Of a DNA stretch of 64,000 nt, positions 25,349-33,194 are shown piece by piece. Source of the stretch: Bradyrhizobium cytisi. Its GTDB lineage: Bacteria; Pseudomonadota; Alphaproteobacteria; Rhizobiales; Xanthobacteraceae. The notes under the pieces are model-generated. The model saw only the letters and a list, made by a program, of their open reading frames with translations. It did no database searches and was not told the origin of the DNA. The stretch lies in the NCBI RefSeq assembly GCF_008123515.1, contig NZ_VSSR01000041.1, positions 1 through 64,000 on the forward strand, in the 5' to 3' direction. Position numbers and translations under genes: made by a program. The stretch's first letter is position 1. The number at the start of each line of letters is the position of its first letter.

Positions 25349-25408
25349 GTTGCGTCTGCACGTGCCACTCGAAAACTCCTTGCAAACTGAATTGAGAAGG
25401 GGCGCCGG

Positions 25409-25942
25409 TCAGGCCGCGGAGACCAGCCTCAGCACGGCGGCACCGGCGCTACGGCCGGACGCCGCTCCGGGACCGCGGGTCAGATGCGCATGCGGCGCGC
25501 AATAGCTCGAGCCGGGCTGACGCGGGTGACCGCAGAAGCGGATCTCCTCTCCCTCCTTGTCACCGCCATAGGGATAGCGGCAATCGCCTCGCTCGAGCTC
25601 GAGCAGCGGGATCAGGCGCGGCCGGACACCGACGCAGCGCAATTTGACCGGATTCGCCGGCCTCAGTGCCGATGGCGGCGGCAGGTTCAGGCCGGGTATT
25701 GCAACACGAAGCGGCGAGAGTGGACCGGGCTCGCCCGGCAAGGACGGCACGATCGATGGACTCGTCATCCGTTCGGGCTCGGCAAGCCCGAGCCGCTTGG
25801 CGCGGCCGACCACCGCATTGCGCGTGTAAGCCGTTCCAAACCTTGCGTTAATCTCCCTTCCGATCTCCGCATATGACAATCCCTTGAAAAAATAGTCGCG
25901 AAGCGCGTCGGAATGCTCCGACGACCAATGGCCCGGTTCCAT
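25409..25942 (-). CDS. GcrA-family cell-cycle regulator
   Basis: Encodes 177 residues from ATG at 25942 (AGGA eight bases upstream). The N-terminal region (HWSSEHSDALRDYFFKGLSY, then EIGREINARFGTAYTRNAVV) is the GcrA DNA-binding domain, and the C-terminus carries LLELERGDCRYPYGGD and CGHPRQPGSSYCAPHAHLTR, the conserved Cys/His-rich end of GcrA. The length fits canonical GcrA. It is divergent from an S24-type repressor, with palindromes between. Because phage-like regulators surround it, it may be a paralogue under repressor control rather than the core cell-cycle copy. Confidence 0.85.
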   Translation of the reverse strand: MEPGHWSSEHSDALRDYFFKGLSYAEIGREINARFGTAYTRNAVVGRAKRLGLAEPERMTSPSIVPSLPGEPGPLSPLRVAIPGLNLPPPSALRPANPVKLRCVGVRPRLIPLLELERGDCRYPYGGDKEGEEIRFCGHPRQPGSSYCAPHAHLTRGPGAASGRSAGAAVLRLVSAA

Positions 25943-26051
25943 GCTGCTGTCCTGTGATGCGCCCCGATGCACGATCCGGAGGCGGAACACACATTCCGTT
26001 ATTCCGAATACGAAGTCAAGCGATAATTCTGATATTCACAATTGCATCAAT

Positions 26052-26064
26052 TCCGAATTTCGGA
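26052..26064. promoter_or_regulatory. palindrome upstream of the S24 repressor gene
   Basis: TCCGAA-T-TTCGGA, a perfect 6+1+6 palindrome, ends 40 bases before the repressor ATG. A related ATTCCGAAT lies nearby around 26003. Its similarity to the palindrome after the gene (26723-26740) suggests both are bound by the repressor. Confidence 0.55.
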
Positions 26065-26104
26065 TTACAAGAGGCAGAGCCAATGGGCAATCGAGGGAAT
26101 CACC

Positions 26105-26713
26105 ATGTTAGACGTTGCGATGATCGAGCGGGGCCTGGAAAAGACAGGCAAGAGCAAGGGCGGGCTGGCCGCGGCGATGGGCGTTCGACCGGGCGCGGTA
26201 TCGGAGATCCTCGGCGGCGAACGCCTGGTGAAGGCCTCGGAAATCATTCCGATCATGGAATATCTTGAACTGAACCTCGCGCCGATCATGGGCCGCGTGG
26301 GTGCCGGCGCCGTGATCGAGCCGGATTTCGAGCAGGTTCCGCCGGAGGGGCTCGGCGACATCGCGCTGCCCTTCCCGATCATGGAAGAGACCGTCGCCTT
26401 TGAGATCGTCGGCGATTCGATGCTGCCCAAATACGAAAGCGGCGACGTGATCGTGGTCTACAAGGACCAGCGTCATCCACTGTCGAGCTTCTACGGCGAG
26501 GAGGCCGTGGTCCGGCTCAAGACCGGTGAACGCTATTTGAAGACCATCGAACGCGGGAAAACGCCCTCCGTCGTCAATCTCAACAGCTTCAACGCCAAGC
26601 CGATCGTCGGCGTCAAGCTCGACTGGGTCGGAGAGATCTGCCTCTCCATGCCCAAGGGCCAGCTCGAGCGATTGCGCGCAAAGTCGGCCCGGCCCCGCAA
26701 AAAGGGCAGATAG
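26105..26713 (+). CDS. LexA/CI-like S24 repressor
   Basis: Encodes 202 residues. The N-terminal helix-turn-helix (GKSKGGLAAAMGVRPGAVSE, residues 15-34) is followed by a C-terminal S24 peptidase domain. Ser105 (VGDSMLPKYESGD) and Lys146 (RYLKTIERG) form the usual catalytic dyad, and an Ala-Gly pair in GRVGAGAVIE is a possible self-cleavage site. GAGGGA stands six bases before ATG 26105. Such proteins repress genes until DNA damage triggers cleavage. Palindromes on both sides suggest it controls itself, the GcrA-like gene and the gene at 26815. Confidence 0.85.
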   Translation: MLDVAMIERGLEKTGKSKGGLAAAMGVRPGAVSEILGGERLVKASEIIPIMEYLELNLAPIMGRVGAGAVIEPDFEQVPPEGLGDIALPFPIMEETVAFEIVGDSMLPKYESGDVIVVYKDQRHPLSSFYGEEAVVRLKTGERYLKTIERGKTPSVVNLNSFNAKPIVGVKLDWVGEICLSMPKGQLERLRAKSARPRKKGR

Positions 26714-26722
26714 CGCCAATTT

Positions 26723-26740
26723 CCGATTTCTGGAAATCGG
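26723..26740. promoter_or_regulatory. 8+2+8 perfect palindrome, candidate operator
   Basis: CCGATTTC-TG-GAAATCGG sits 10 bases past the repressor stop and directly upstream of the promoter-like sequence for the next gene. Shares the TTCCGA core with the palindrome at 26052-26064, fitting a repressor binding site. Confidence 0.6.
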
Positions 26741-26742
26741 TC

Positions 26743-26772
26743 TTGACTTTAATTCCGTTTTTCAGAAATACT
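26743..26772 (+). promoter_or_regulatory. sigma-70-type promoter for the 26815 gene
   Basis: TTGACT (26743-26748) and AATACT (26767-26772) are spaced by 18 bases. The -35 element begins two bases after the palindrome, so a repressor bound there would block RNA polymerase. The next ATG is 43 bases downstream. Confidence 0.5.
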
Positions 26773-26814
26773 CTGCCGCGCACCCGGCCTTGGGGCGCGC
26801 GGCAGGATCGTTTC

Positions 26815-27090
26815 ATGCAGTATTTCGTCGTGATCATCGACTACGGGCGGCGCGGCCGCGAGGCGATCGTCGACCCCGAGATCACAAGGCGCGGGGTTGT
26901 CTCCCGCGTCACCTCAGGCGAGTACCAGAACATCTCATTCATCCACGAAATCGTGGAGAATTCGGTCGAGGACGTGACCGAGGCGATCCTGGCCGAGGCC
27001 GCGCTTCCGCAAGTTCCGCCTGAAGAGGTCGACCTCCAGGCGATCCGCCTCGATCACGCCCGCGACCTGCGCAAGCACGAGAAAGCTTGA
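26815..27090 (+). CDS. hypothetical protein under likely repressor control
   Basis: Encodes 91 residues from ATG 26815 (AGGA seven bases before). The sequence MQYFVVIIDYGRRGREAIVD, then SFIHEIVENSVEDVTEAILA and a charged C-terminus suggests a small alpha/beta protein. No named family is recognised. The promoter just upstream overlaps a palindrome, making it a candidate damage- or stress-induced gene. Confidence 0.65.
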   Translation: MQYFVVIIDYGRRGREAIVDPEITRRGVVSRVTSGEYQNISFIHEIVENSVEDVTEAILAEAALPQVPPEEVDLQAIRLDHARDLRKHEKA

Positions 27091-27129
27091 CGCAAGCTCA
27101 GGCAACCTGCGCCATTGCTCAATCCGGGA

Positions 27130-28104
27130 TCACACCGTCAGAACGGTCGATCCCGTGGTCTTGCGCGCGGCGAGATCGGCATGCGCCTTCGCAGCATCCT
27201 TCAGCGCGTAGGTCTGGTGAACCTCGATCTTGACCGCGCCGGACTTGATGACGTCGAACAGCTCGTTCGCCATCGCGACCAGATTCTCGCGCTTGGCAGC
27301 GTAAGTAAACAGCGTCGGGCGGGTGACGTAGAGCGAGCCCTTCTGGGCGAGCAGGCCGAGATTGAGCGGCTCGACCGCCCCGGAGGACGCACCGAACAGC
27401 GCGGCGACGCCGAGCGGCGCGAGGCAGTCCAGCGACTTCAGGAACGTGTCCTTGCCGACGGAATCATAGACCACCGGCACCTTCTTGCCGCCGGTAATCT
27501 CGTCGACGCGCTTCACGAAATCCTCGCGCGTGTAGATGATGACATGGTCGCAGCCATGCGCCCTGGCGAGTTTTGCCTTCTCGTCGCTGCTGACCGTGCC
27601 GATCACGGTCGCGCCGAGATGTTTTGCCCACTGGCTCAGGATCAGGCCGACGCCGCCGGCCGCCGCATGCAGCAGAATGGTATCGCCGGCCTTCACGCGA
27701 TAGGTCTGCCGGATCAGGTACTGCGTGGTCAGCCCCTTCAGCATCATTGCTGCCGCCGTCTTGTCGTCGACACCGTCAGGCAGCTTCAACAGCCGGTCGG
27801 CCGGGATCAGCCGCGCCTCGGAATAGGCGCCGAGCGGTGATGCACCATAGGCGACGCGATCGCCCGGCTTCAGATCGGTGACGCCCGGCCCGACTTCCTC
27901 GACAACACCCGCCGCCTCGCTGCCGAGACCGCTCGGCAATGGCGCGGGATACACACCCGAGCGGTTGTAAATGTCGACGAAATTGAGACCGACGGCAGTG
28001 TGGCGAATGCGCGCCTCGCCCTGCCCCGGCTTGCCAACATTGACCTCCTCCCAGACCAGGACTTCCGGACCGCCGGTCTTGTGAAAACGAATGGCATGGG
28101 TCAT
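27130..28104 (-). CDS. qor: NADPH:quinone oxidoreductase (zeta-crystallin type)
   Basis: Encodes 324 residues from ATG 28104 (GGGAG eight bases upstream). The MDR-family features are clear: VGLNFVDIYNRSGVYP in the substrate half, LGSEAAGVVEEVGPGV, and the Rossmann motif AAAGGVGLILSQWAKHLGA. The C-terminal KTTGSTVLTV is usual for Qor. There are no structural zinc cysteines. It reduces quinones with NADPH in the cytosol. Confidence 0.9.
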   Translation of the reverse strand: MTHAIRFHKTGGPEVLVWEEVNVGKPGQGEARIRHTAVGLNFVDIYNRSGVYPAPLPSGLGSEAAGVVEEVGPGVTDLKPGDRVAYGASPLGAYSEARLIPADRLLKLPDGVDDKTAAAMMLKGLTTQYLIRQTYRVKAGDTILLHAAAGGVGLILSQWAKHLGATVIGTVSSDEKAKLARAHGCDHVIIYTREDFVKRVDEITGGKKVPVVYDSVGKDTFLKSLDCLAPLGVAALFGASSGAVEPLNLGLLAQKGSLYVTRPTLFTYAAKRENLVAMANELFDVIKSGAVKIEVHQTYALKDAAKAHADLAARKTTGSTVLTV

Positions 28105-28330
28105 GGGCGTTGCTCCCTTATTGTTGCGTTGATCGTCCGAGAAAAGCGGATCGGCCGGAGAAATAGGCATTCGGCCCGCCCGTTACAGTCCAAAGACGTA
28201 ACAAGAATGTCACAGCGAACGACAAACCCTCGCCGTTCCGCCTCTGTTCGAAAGAGTTGATGACGACATCGACGCGGCCGGCAGTAGCTTTTGCGCGGGG
28301 TTTGGTGGTCGCCTGCGAAGGAGAGCCGAG

Positions 28331-28531
28331 ATGCCAGCTTATGTACAGCATCATCAGGATGTCGAGATCGCGCCAGTGATTTGCCCGACATGCATGGGGT
28401 TCCTGCCGATGTATGTGCGCGAGGTCGAGCCGCACTGGAGCCTTGCCAAGATCGACTTCGTCTATGAATGCGCCGATTGCGGCGCCGAGGTCAGGCAGAC
28501 CATCCGCAAGCCGGAGCTGCAGCGGCACTGA
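28331..28531 (+). CDS. small zinc-ribbon-like protein
   Basis: Encodes 66 residues with AAGGAG eight bases before the ATG. Two CxxC pairs (VICPTCMGFLP at about 18-21 and YECADCGAEV at about 47-50) form a likely zinc ribbon. No other domain. Small proteins of this type are frequent in rhizobia and are of unknown role; nucleic-acid or protein binding are possible. Confidence 0.75.
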   Translation: MPAYVQHHQDVEIAPVICPTCMGFLPMYVREVEPHWSLAKIDFVYECADCGAEVRQTIRKPELQRH

Positions 28532-28671
28532 CCGCACCGCCTCCTAAGTATTTGCGCTGAACGGAAAAACCGGCCGCAAGCGCGGATGAGGCCCGTCCCA
28601 AACGAGGCTTGTTCTTTGCCGGGAACGCAGGCAGAACAAGCCTCAAGCAAGTCCTTTGGGAGCGCCCTTTC

Positions 28672-29619
28672 GTGGCTGAACAGAAGGCCTCGACCTCGAT
28701 CGAGGCAGTGGAGAGCGGCCTCGCCGCGCAAGGCTATATCGCGAGCCGCCAGATCGCGACCGCCGTTTATTTGTCGGAGCAGATCGAAAAGCCGATCCTG
28801 GTCGAGGGCCCTGCCGGTGTCGGCAAGACCGAGCTTGCCAAGGCGATAGCCGCCTGGCGCGGCCTGAAGATGATCCGCCTGCAGTGCTACGAAGGCCTCG
28901 ACGAGGCCAAGGCGCTCTATGAGTGGAAATACGCCAAGCAGCTTCTCTACACGCAAATCCTCAAGGATAAGCTCGGCGAAGTTCTTGGCGGCGCGCAGAC
29001 ACTGCACGCTGCGCTCGAACAGCTTCATGATTTCGGCGACGTGTTCTTCTCCAAAGAATTCGTCGAGCCGCGCCCCCTTCTCCAGGCGCTGGAGCAGCCG
29101 GGCGGCTGCGTGCTCCTGATCGACGAGATCGACAAGTCCGATGCCGAATTCGAATCGCTGCTGCTGGAAATCCTCTCCGACTTCCAGGTCACGATCCCCG
29201 AGCTCGGCACCGTCTCGGCGATCACGCCGCCGACGGTGATCCTCACCTCCAACAGCGAGCGCGATCTCGGCGACGCCTTGAAGCGGCGCTGCCTGCATCT
29301 GCATATCGGCTTCCCCGAGCAGCGGCTGGAGGAGCGCATCGTCGAGAGCCGCGTCCCCGGCATCTCGCAGACCCTGCGCCGGCAGATGGTCGGTTTCATC
29401 CACGAGATCCGCTCGCTGGATTTGAAGAAGCTGCCCTCGGTGAGCGAGACGATCGACTGGGCGCGCGTGCTGGTGCTGCTGCAGGCCACCGAGCTCGACA
29501 CCGAGATGGTCAAGGACACGCTCAACGTGCTCCTGAAATACGAGGCCGATATCGAGGCAGCCCACCCGCAAATCACCACCTTCATTGCCAAGGCGGCCCG
29601 GTCCAACGTCTTCGGTTGA
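28672..29619 (+). CDS. MoxR-family AAA+ ATPase (CoxD-like)
   Basis: Encodes 315 residues from GTG 28672 (GGGAG eight bases before); upstream in-frame codons lack family similarity. Walker A is GPAGVGKT (46-53) and Walker B LLIDEID (148-154). TSNSERDLGDALKRRC contains sensor and arginine residues. MoxR ATPases act with VWA proteins to insert metals or assemble complexes, and the VWA partner follows 6 bases downstream. No CO-dehydrogenase genes are near, so the client is unknown. Confidence 0.9.
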   Translation: MAEQKASTSIEAVESGLAAQGYIASRQIATAVYLSEQIEKPILVEGPAGVGKTELAKAIAAWRGLKMIRLQCYEGLDEAKALYEWKYAKQLLYTQILKDKLGEVLGGAQTLHAALEQLHDFGDVFFSKEFVEPRPLLQALEQPGGCVLLIDEIDKSDAEFESLLLEILSDFQVTIPELGTVSAITPPTVILTSNSERDLGDALKRRCLHLHIGFPEQRLEERIVESRVPGISQTLRRQMVGFIHEIRSLDLKKLPSVSETIDWARVLVLLQATELDTEMVKDTLNVLLKYEADIEAAHPQITTFIAKAARSNVFG

Positions 29620-29625
29620 CGTCCG

Positions 29626-31005
29626 ATGCGCGAGAACCTTCATCGTTTCTTTCGAGCTGCGCGGGGTGCAGGTGTTCACGTCTCGCCCGCCGAAAGCATC
29701 GACGCGATGCGCGCCGTCGCGCAGGTCGGTTTCACCGATCGCGCTGTCCTGCGCGACGCGCTGCTTCTGACGCTCGCCAAGTCGCAGGACGAGAAGCTCG
29801 CGCTCGGCGACTGCTTTGATCTGTTCTTCAGCCAGCCCGAGCCGCGACAGGATCAGCCTGAAGCCGACAATGCAGACGACGCCCCTCGGGACTCGGACCA
29901 ATCGCCCTCCTCAAGCTCGGCCGGCGATGCGGGCGAAGGACATCCTTCCGAAGCATTGGGTCCACTTGCACAAATGCTGATGTCGCAGGATCGCAATGCG
30001 ATCTCGGCCGCCATCGCCAGCGCCTCCGGCGCAGCTTCGCTCTCCGACATTCGCTACTCCACCCAGCGCGGCATCTTCTCCAGCCGCATCCTCGACGCCA
30101 TGGGCCTTCAGCGCCTGCGCGACGATCTCGATGAATTGACGGCAACCAATCCCGCGCTGGCCGAGCGCCTGCGGGCCGCGCTCGATGGCCTGCGCGAGGC
30201 CGTGCGCGACACCGTCTCACAAGGGCTTGCGCTCTATGCGCGCGAAGAGGCCGAGAACCTTCGCAACGAGATCCTCCGCAATGCGCCCCTCGCGCGCATC
30301 GAGCGGCGTCACGTTGCGGAGATGCGCGCACTGATCCGCCAGATTGCGCGGCGGCTGCGCGAGCGCTATTCGAAACCGCGCAAGCGCCAGCGCCGCGGCC
30401 ATCTCGACGTCCGCCGCACGCTTCGCCGCAACGCTGCCTGGGGTGGCGTGCCCTTCCTCACCGCGTGGAAGCGCAAGCACCGCGACCGGCCGAAGATCGT
30501 GGCGATCTGCGACGTCTCCGGCTCGGTCGCGCAGGTCTCCGACTTCTTCTTGCTCCTGATCCACTCGCTGCACGAGGTGGTCGACGACGTCCGCTCCTTC
30601 GCATTCTCGTCGCATCTGATCGAGGTCAGCGAGATCCTGGAGAAGAAGTCGCCCGAAGAGGCGATGGCCGAGATCATGTCCAAGGTCGGCTTCGGCTCGT
30701 CCGATTACGGCTCTTCGCTGGTCGATTTCGAAAAGGACTTCATGGGCACACTGACGCCGCAGACCACGGTGATCGTGCTCGGCGATGCCCGCAGCAACAA
30801 TCTCGACCCACGTGCGGACATTCTGCGCCGCGTCTCCGAACGTTCGAAGCGACTAGTCTGGCTCAATCCCGAGGGACGGCTCGCCTGGGGCTTTGGGGAT
30901 TCCGAGATGCCGCGCTATGCGACCTTTTGCAGCGTGGTCCGGCAATGCGCCACCGCGCAGCAGCTCGAGCGCGCGGTCTCCGATATCGTTGCGACTTACC
31001 AGTAA
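29626..31005 (+). CDS. VWA-domain protein (CoxE-like)
   Basis: Encodes 459 residues. The N-terminal helical part is followed by an acidic/Ser-rich linker (70-110) and a C-terminal VWA domain with the MIDAS motif DVSGSV (296-301), SSDYGSSLVDF and VIVLGDARSNN. It is expected to bind the MoxR ATPase encoded six bases upstream, together forming a chaperone for metalloenzyme maturation. Length and layout agree with CoxE-type proteins. Confidence 0.88.
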   Translation: MRENLHRFFRAARGAGVHVSPAESIDAMRAVAQVGFTDRAVLRDALLLTLAKSQDEKLALGDCFDLFFSQPEPRQDQPEADNADDAPRDSDQSPSSSSAGDAGEGHPSEALGPLAQMLMSQDRNAISAAIASASGAASLSDIRYSTQRGIFSSRILDAMGLQRLRDDLDELTATNPALAERLRAALDGLREAVRDTVSQGLALYAREEAENLRNEILRNAPLARIERRHVAEMRALIRQIARRLRERYSKPRKRQRRGHLDVRRTLRRNAAWGGVPFLTAWKRKHRDRPKIVAICDVSGSVAQVSDFFLLLIHSLHEVVDDVRSFAFSSHLIEVSEILEKKSPEEAMAEIMSKVGFGSSDYGSSLVDFEKDFMGTLTPQTTVIVLGDARSNNLDPRADILRRVSERSKRLVWLNPEGRLAWGFGDSEMPRYATFCSVVRQCATAQQLERAVSDIVATYQ

Positions 31006-31025
31006 GTCCTCAGCTCACGCCAACG

Positions 31026-31208
31026 TCAGCTTCGCGCAAGCTCCGCATGAACGACATTGCACTCGCGAAAGTGATAGGCAATTTCGTCGAGCGCGCGCTG
31101 TTCCCATTCCCGGGCCTGTGTAAGCCAGAAAACCCGACGCTCAAAATCGCGCGCCGCACGCTCGCGACACAGGGATTCCTGACTACGAATCTCCACCAGC
31201 CTTTTCAT
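31026..31208 (-). CDS. short hypothetical protein
   Basis: Encodes 60 residues from ATG 31208 with AAGGAG nine bases upstream; a further ATG at 31238 has its SD too close. The peptide (MKRLVEIRSQESLCRERAAR, then FWLTQAREWEQRALDEIAYH) is one long charged helix, perhaps a coiled coil. Function unknown. Confidence 0.6.
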   Translation of the reverse strand: MKRLVEIRSQESLCRERAARDFERRVFWLTQAREWEQRALDEIAYHFRECNVVHAELARS

Positions 31209-31560
31209 GCACTCACACTCCTTGTCGTGTGAAGCCATTCCCCGCGAATCAGCGTAGCAGAATCACGAACCCGGCGTCTCACCGTTTCCATGCATATCGC
31301 GACGCAGAATGAGACAGCAGCGCTTCCCATGCACTGCGGCCGCCGCAGCGCAACATCAAGTGAAGATCATCAATTAGTGATCAATGATCGGGACAATCAT
31401 CGTGTCCAGGCGATCTTAACTATTGTGGCGCAATAGACTGCGGCAATTCGTGAAGAGAAATTCTAAACAGCTCACCGAATTCCCGACTCATTGTCGTCGC
31501 ACGGTCTTCATGCAGCGCCGCTAACAGGGGCGCGCGAACGTGACTATCGCTTGAGGCAAC
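31209..31560. other. intergenic region
   Basis: About 350 bases between a minus-strand small gene and a plus-strand small gene, so it should hold both promoters. A/T-richer stretches lie around 31360-31440. I saw no clear -35/-10 pair, repeat or RNA structure. Confidence 0.45.
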
Positions 31561-31782
31561 ATGAACGACGATTTCGACTTCGATCTTTCGCCGGATCAAT
31601 GGGCAGCCCTGCGCACACTTCGTAATCCCGTAGCGAACAATCGCCTCGCGAAGGCCTATCTCGTCGACAGCCTGGTCAAGCTTGGTCTCGTTGTCATTGA
31701 TGATGGCGTGCCCGCGATGACCCCCATCGGACGCAAGGTGCTCGTGCGCGGATCGTGTCGACTGCTGGACCTCGCGGCTTGA
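31561..31782 (+). CDS. small hypothetical protein
   Basis: Encodes 73 residues (MNDDFDFDLSPDQWAALRTL, then YLVDSLVKLGLVVIDDGVPA and GRKVLVRG). The second half has the feel of a winged-helix (helix then strand pair), but the protein is too short to be a full regulator. It is convergent with the NCS2 permease gene, ending 8 bases from it. Confidence 0.6.
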   Translation: MNDDFDFDLSPDQWAALRTLRNPVANNRLAKAYLVDSLVKLGLVVIDDGVPAMTPIGRKVLVRGSCRLLDLAA

Positions 31783-31790
31783 CGCACGCG

Positions 31791-33182
31791 TCAAAAGATC
31801 TGTGCGATCACGATCGCATATGCGACGAACACGACCCCGAGTCCCCACACCATCGCCGGAATCTGCGACCGCCGGCCGACCGCCACTTCGAGAGCGATGT
31901 AGCTCAGCGTGCCCAGCGCCATTCCGTTGATGAGGTTGTTGGTCAGCACGGTGACGAGCAGCGTCAGCACGATCGGGACCGCGTTGACGAGATCGGTCAT
32001 GTCGATGCGGGCAAGTCCTTGCATCATGAGCACGCCGACGAGCACCAGTGCGGGCGCAGTCGCTTGCGGCGGGATGATGACGAAGATCGGCCAGAAGAAC
32101 AGCGCAAGGAAGAAGAATCCCGCAACTGTCAGCGAGGTCAGGCCGGTGCGACCGCCCGCCTGCACGCCGGTGATGGATTCGATGTAGGCCGTGACGACGG
32201 AGGTCCCTAGCAACGGTCCGACAATTGAAGCCGTCGCGTCGGTCGCAAAGGCGGCGGTAGCATTCGGGATCGAGCCATCGGGTTTGCGCAAATTGGCGGC
32301 CCCCGTCACGCCGATCAGCGTGCCCAGCGTCGAGAAGAATTCGGCGCACAGGAAATAGAACAGCAGCGGCAGGGCCACGACGAAATGGCTGAAGAGATAG
32401 CCGATGTCGAGCGCCATAAAGGTGCTGGTCGGCCAGCGCGGCCAAGCCATGATGGCTGATGGCACTGACGTCACCATCTTGCCGTTGGCGCCTGGGACGA
32501 AGAAGCCGATCAGCGTGAGCACCGCGATCGACAGGATCAGCGCCGCCGGCACCCGGCGCACCACCAGCACCGGGGTGAGCAGGAGGCCGAACAGCGTCAG
32601 CAGCACCGGCGGGCTGCGCAAGGAGCCCATGGCGATATAGGTCGACGGGTTCTGGACCACGAATCCGGCGCCCCGTAGCGCAATGAAGACGATGAGGGTG
32701 CCGACCGCAGCCTGGATGCCAATCTTCAGCGCTTCCGGCACGTCCTTTGCGACTTTCTCGCGCAGCTTCGACAGGCTGAGGATCAGGAACAGCACGCCGG
32801 TGAAGGCGACCATGGCGAGTGCGCCCTGCCAGGGCATCCCCATCTGCTTGACGATGACATAGGTGAAGATGACGTTCGAGCCCATCGCAGGCGCCACCGC
32901 AAGCGGCAGATTGGCCCACAGCCCCATCATTACCGAGCCGACGATCGCGGCGAGCGCGGTGGCGCTGACGAGATCGGCACGGTCCATTCCGGCGTTGGAC
33001 ATGATCGCAGGGTTGACGGCGATGATATAGGCCATCGCCGCAAACGTCGTCGCGCCGGCCATCACCTCGCGACCGACGCTCGTGCCACGCCCGGTGAGGT
33101 CAAAGGTACGATCAAGCAGTCCCGAGGCTGCGCGCGGTGCCGGCTCGGCAGGAGCGGCTTGCGGCTTCGTCATCTCGTTCAT
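31791..33182 (-). CDS. NCS2-family purine permease (AzgA/GhxP-like)
   Basis: Encodes 463 residues with about 12-14 membrane segments. The N-terminal signature GTSVGREVMAGATTFAAMAY and MGSNVIFTYV are typical of the AzgA-type hypoxanthine/guanine/adenine permeases. The later motif AAFATDATASIVGPLLGTS is also conserved in the family. Last gene of a minus-strand set behind adenine deaminase (12 bases between), so adenine or hypoxanthine uptake is the natural function. GGGAGAA precedes the ATG. Confidence 0.9.
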   Translation of the reverse strand: MNEMTKPQAAPAEPAPRAASGLLDRTFDLTGRGTSVGREVMAGATTFAAMAYIIAVNPAIMSNAGMDRADLVSATALAAIVGSVMMGLWANLPLAVAPAMGSNVIFTYVIVKQMGMPWQGALAMVAFTGVLFLILSLSKLREKVAKDVPEALKIGIQAAVGTLIVFIALRGAGFVVQNPSTYIAMGSLRSPPVLLTLFGLLLTPVLVVRRVPAALILSIAVLTLIGFFVPGANGKMVTSVPSAIMAWPRWPTSTFMALDIGYLFSHFVVALPLLFYFLCAEFFSTLGTLIGVTGAANLRKPDGSIPNATAAFATDATASIVGPLLGTSVVTAYIESITGVQAGGRTGLTSLTVAGFFFLALFFWPIFVIIPPQATAPALVLVGVLMMQGLARIDMTDLVNAVPIVLTLLVTVLTNNLINGMALGTLSYIALEVAVGRRSQIPAMVWGLGVVFVAYAIVIAQIF

Positions 33183-33194
33183 CCCAGTTCTCCC

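Noticed and set aside
31420..32919. About 500-codon minus-strand frame overlapping the NCS2 permease
   Set aside because: Different frame from a clear permease; His/Arg-rich nonsense composition.
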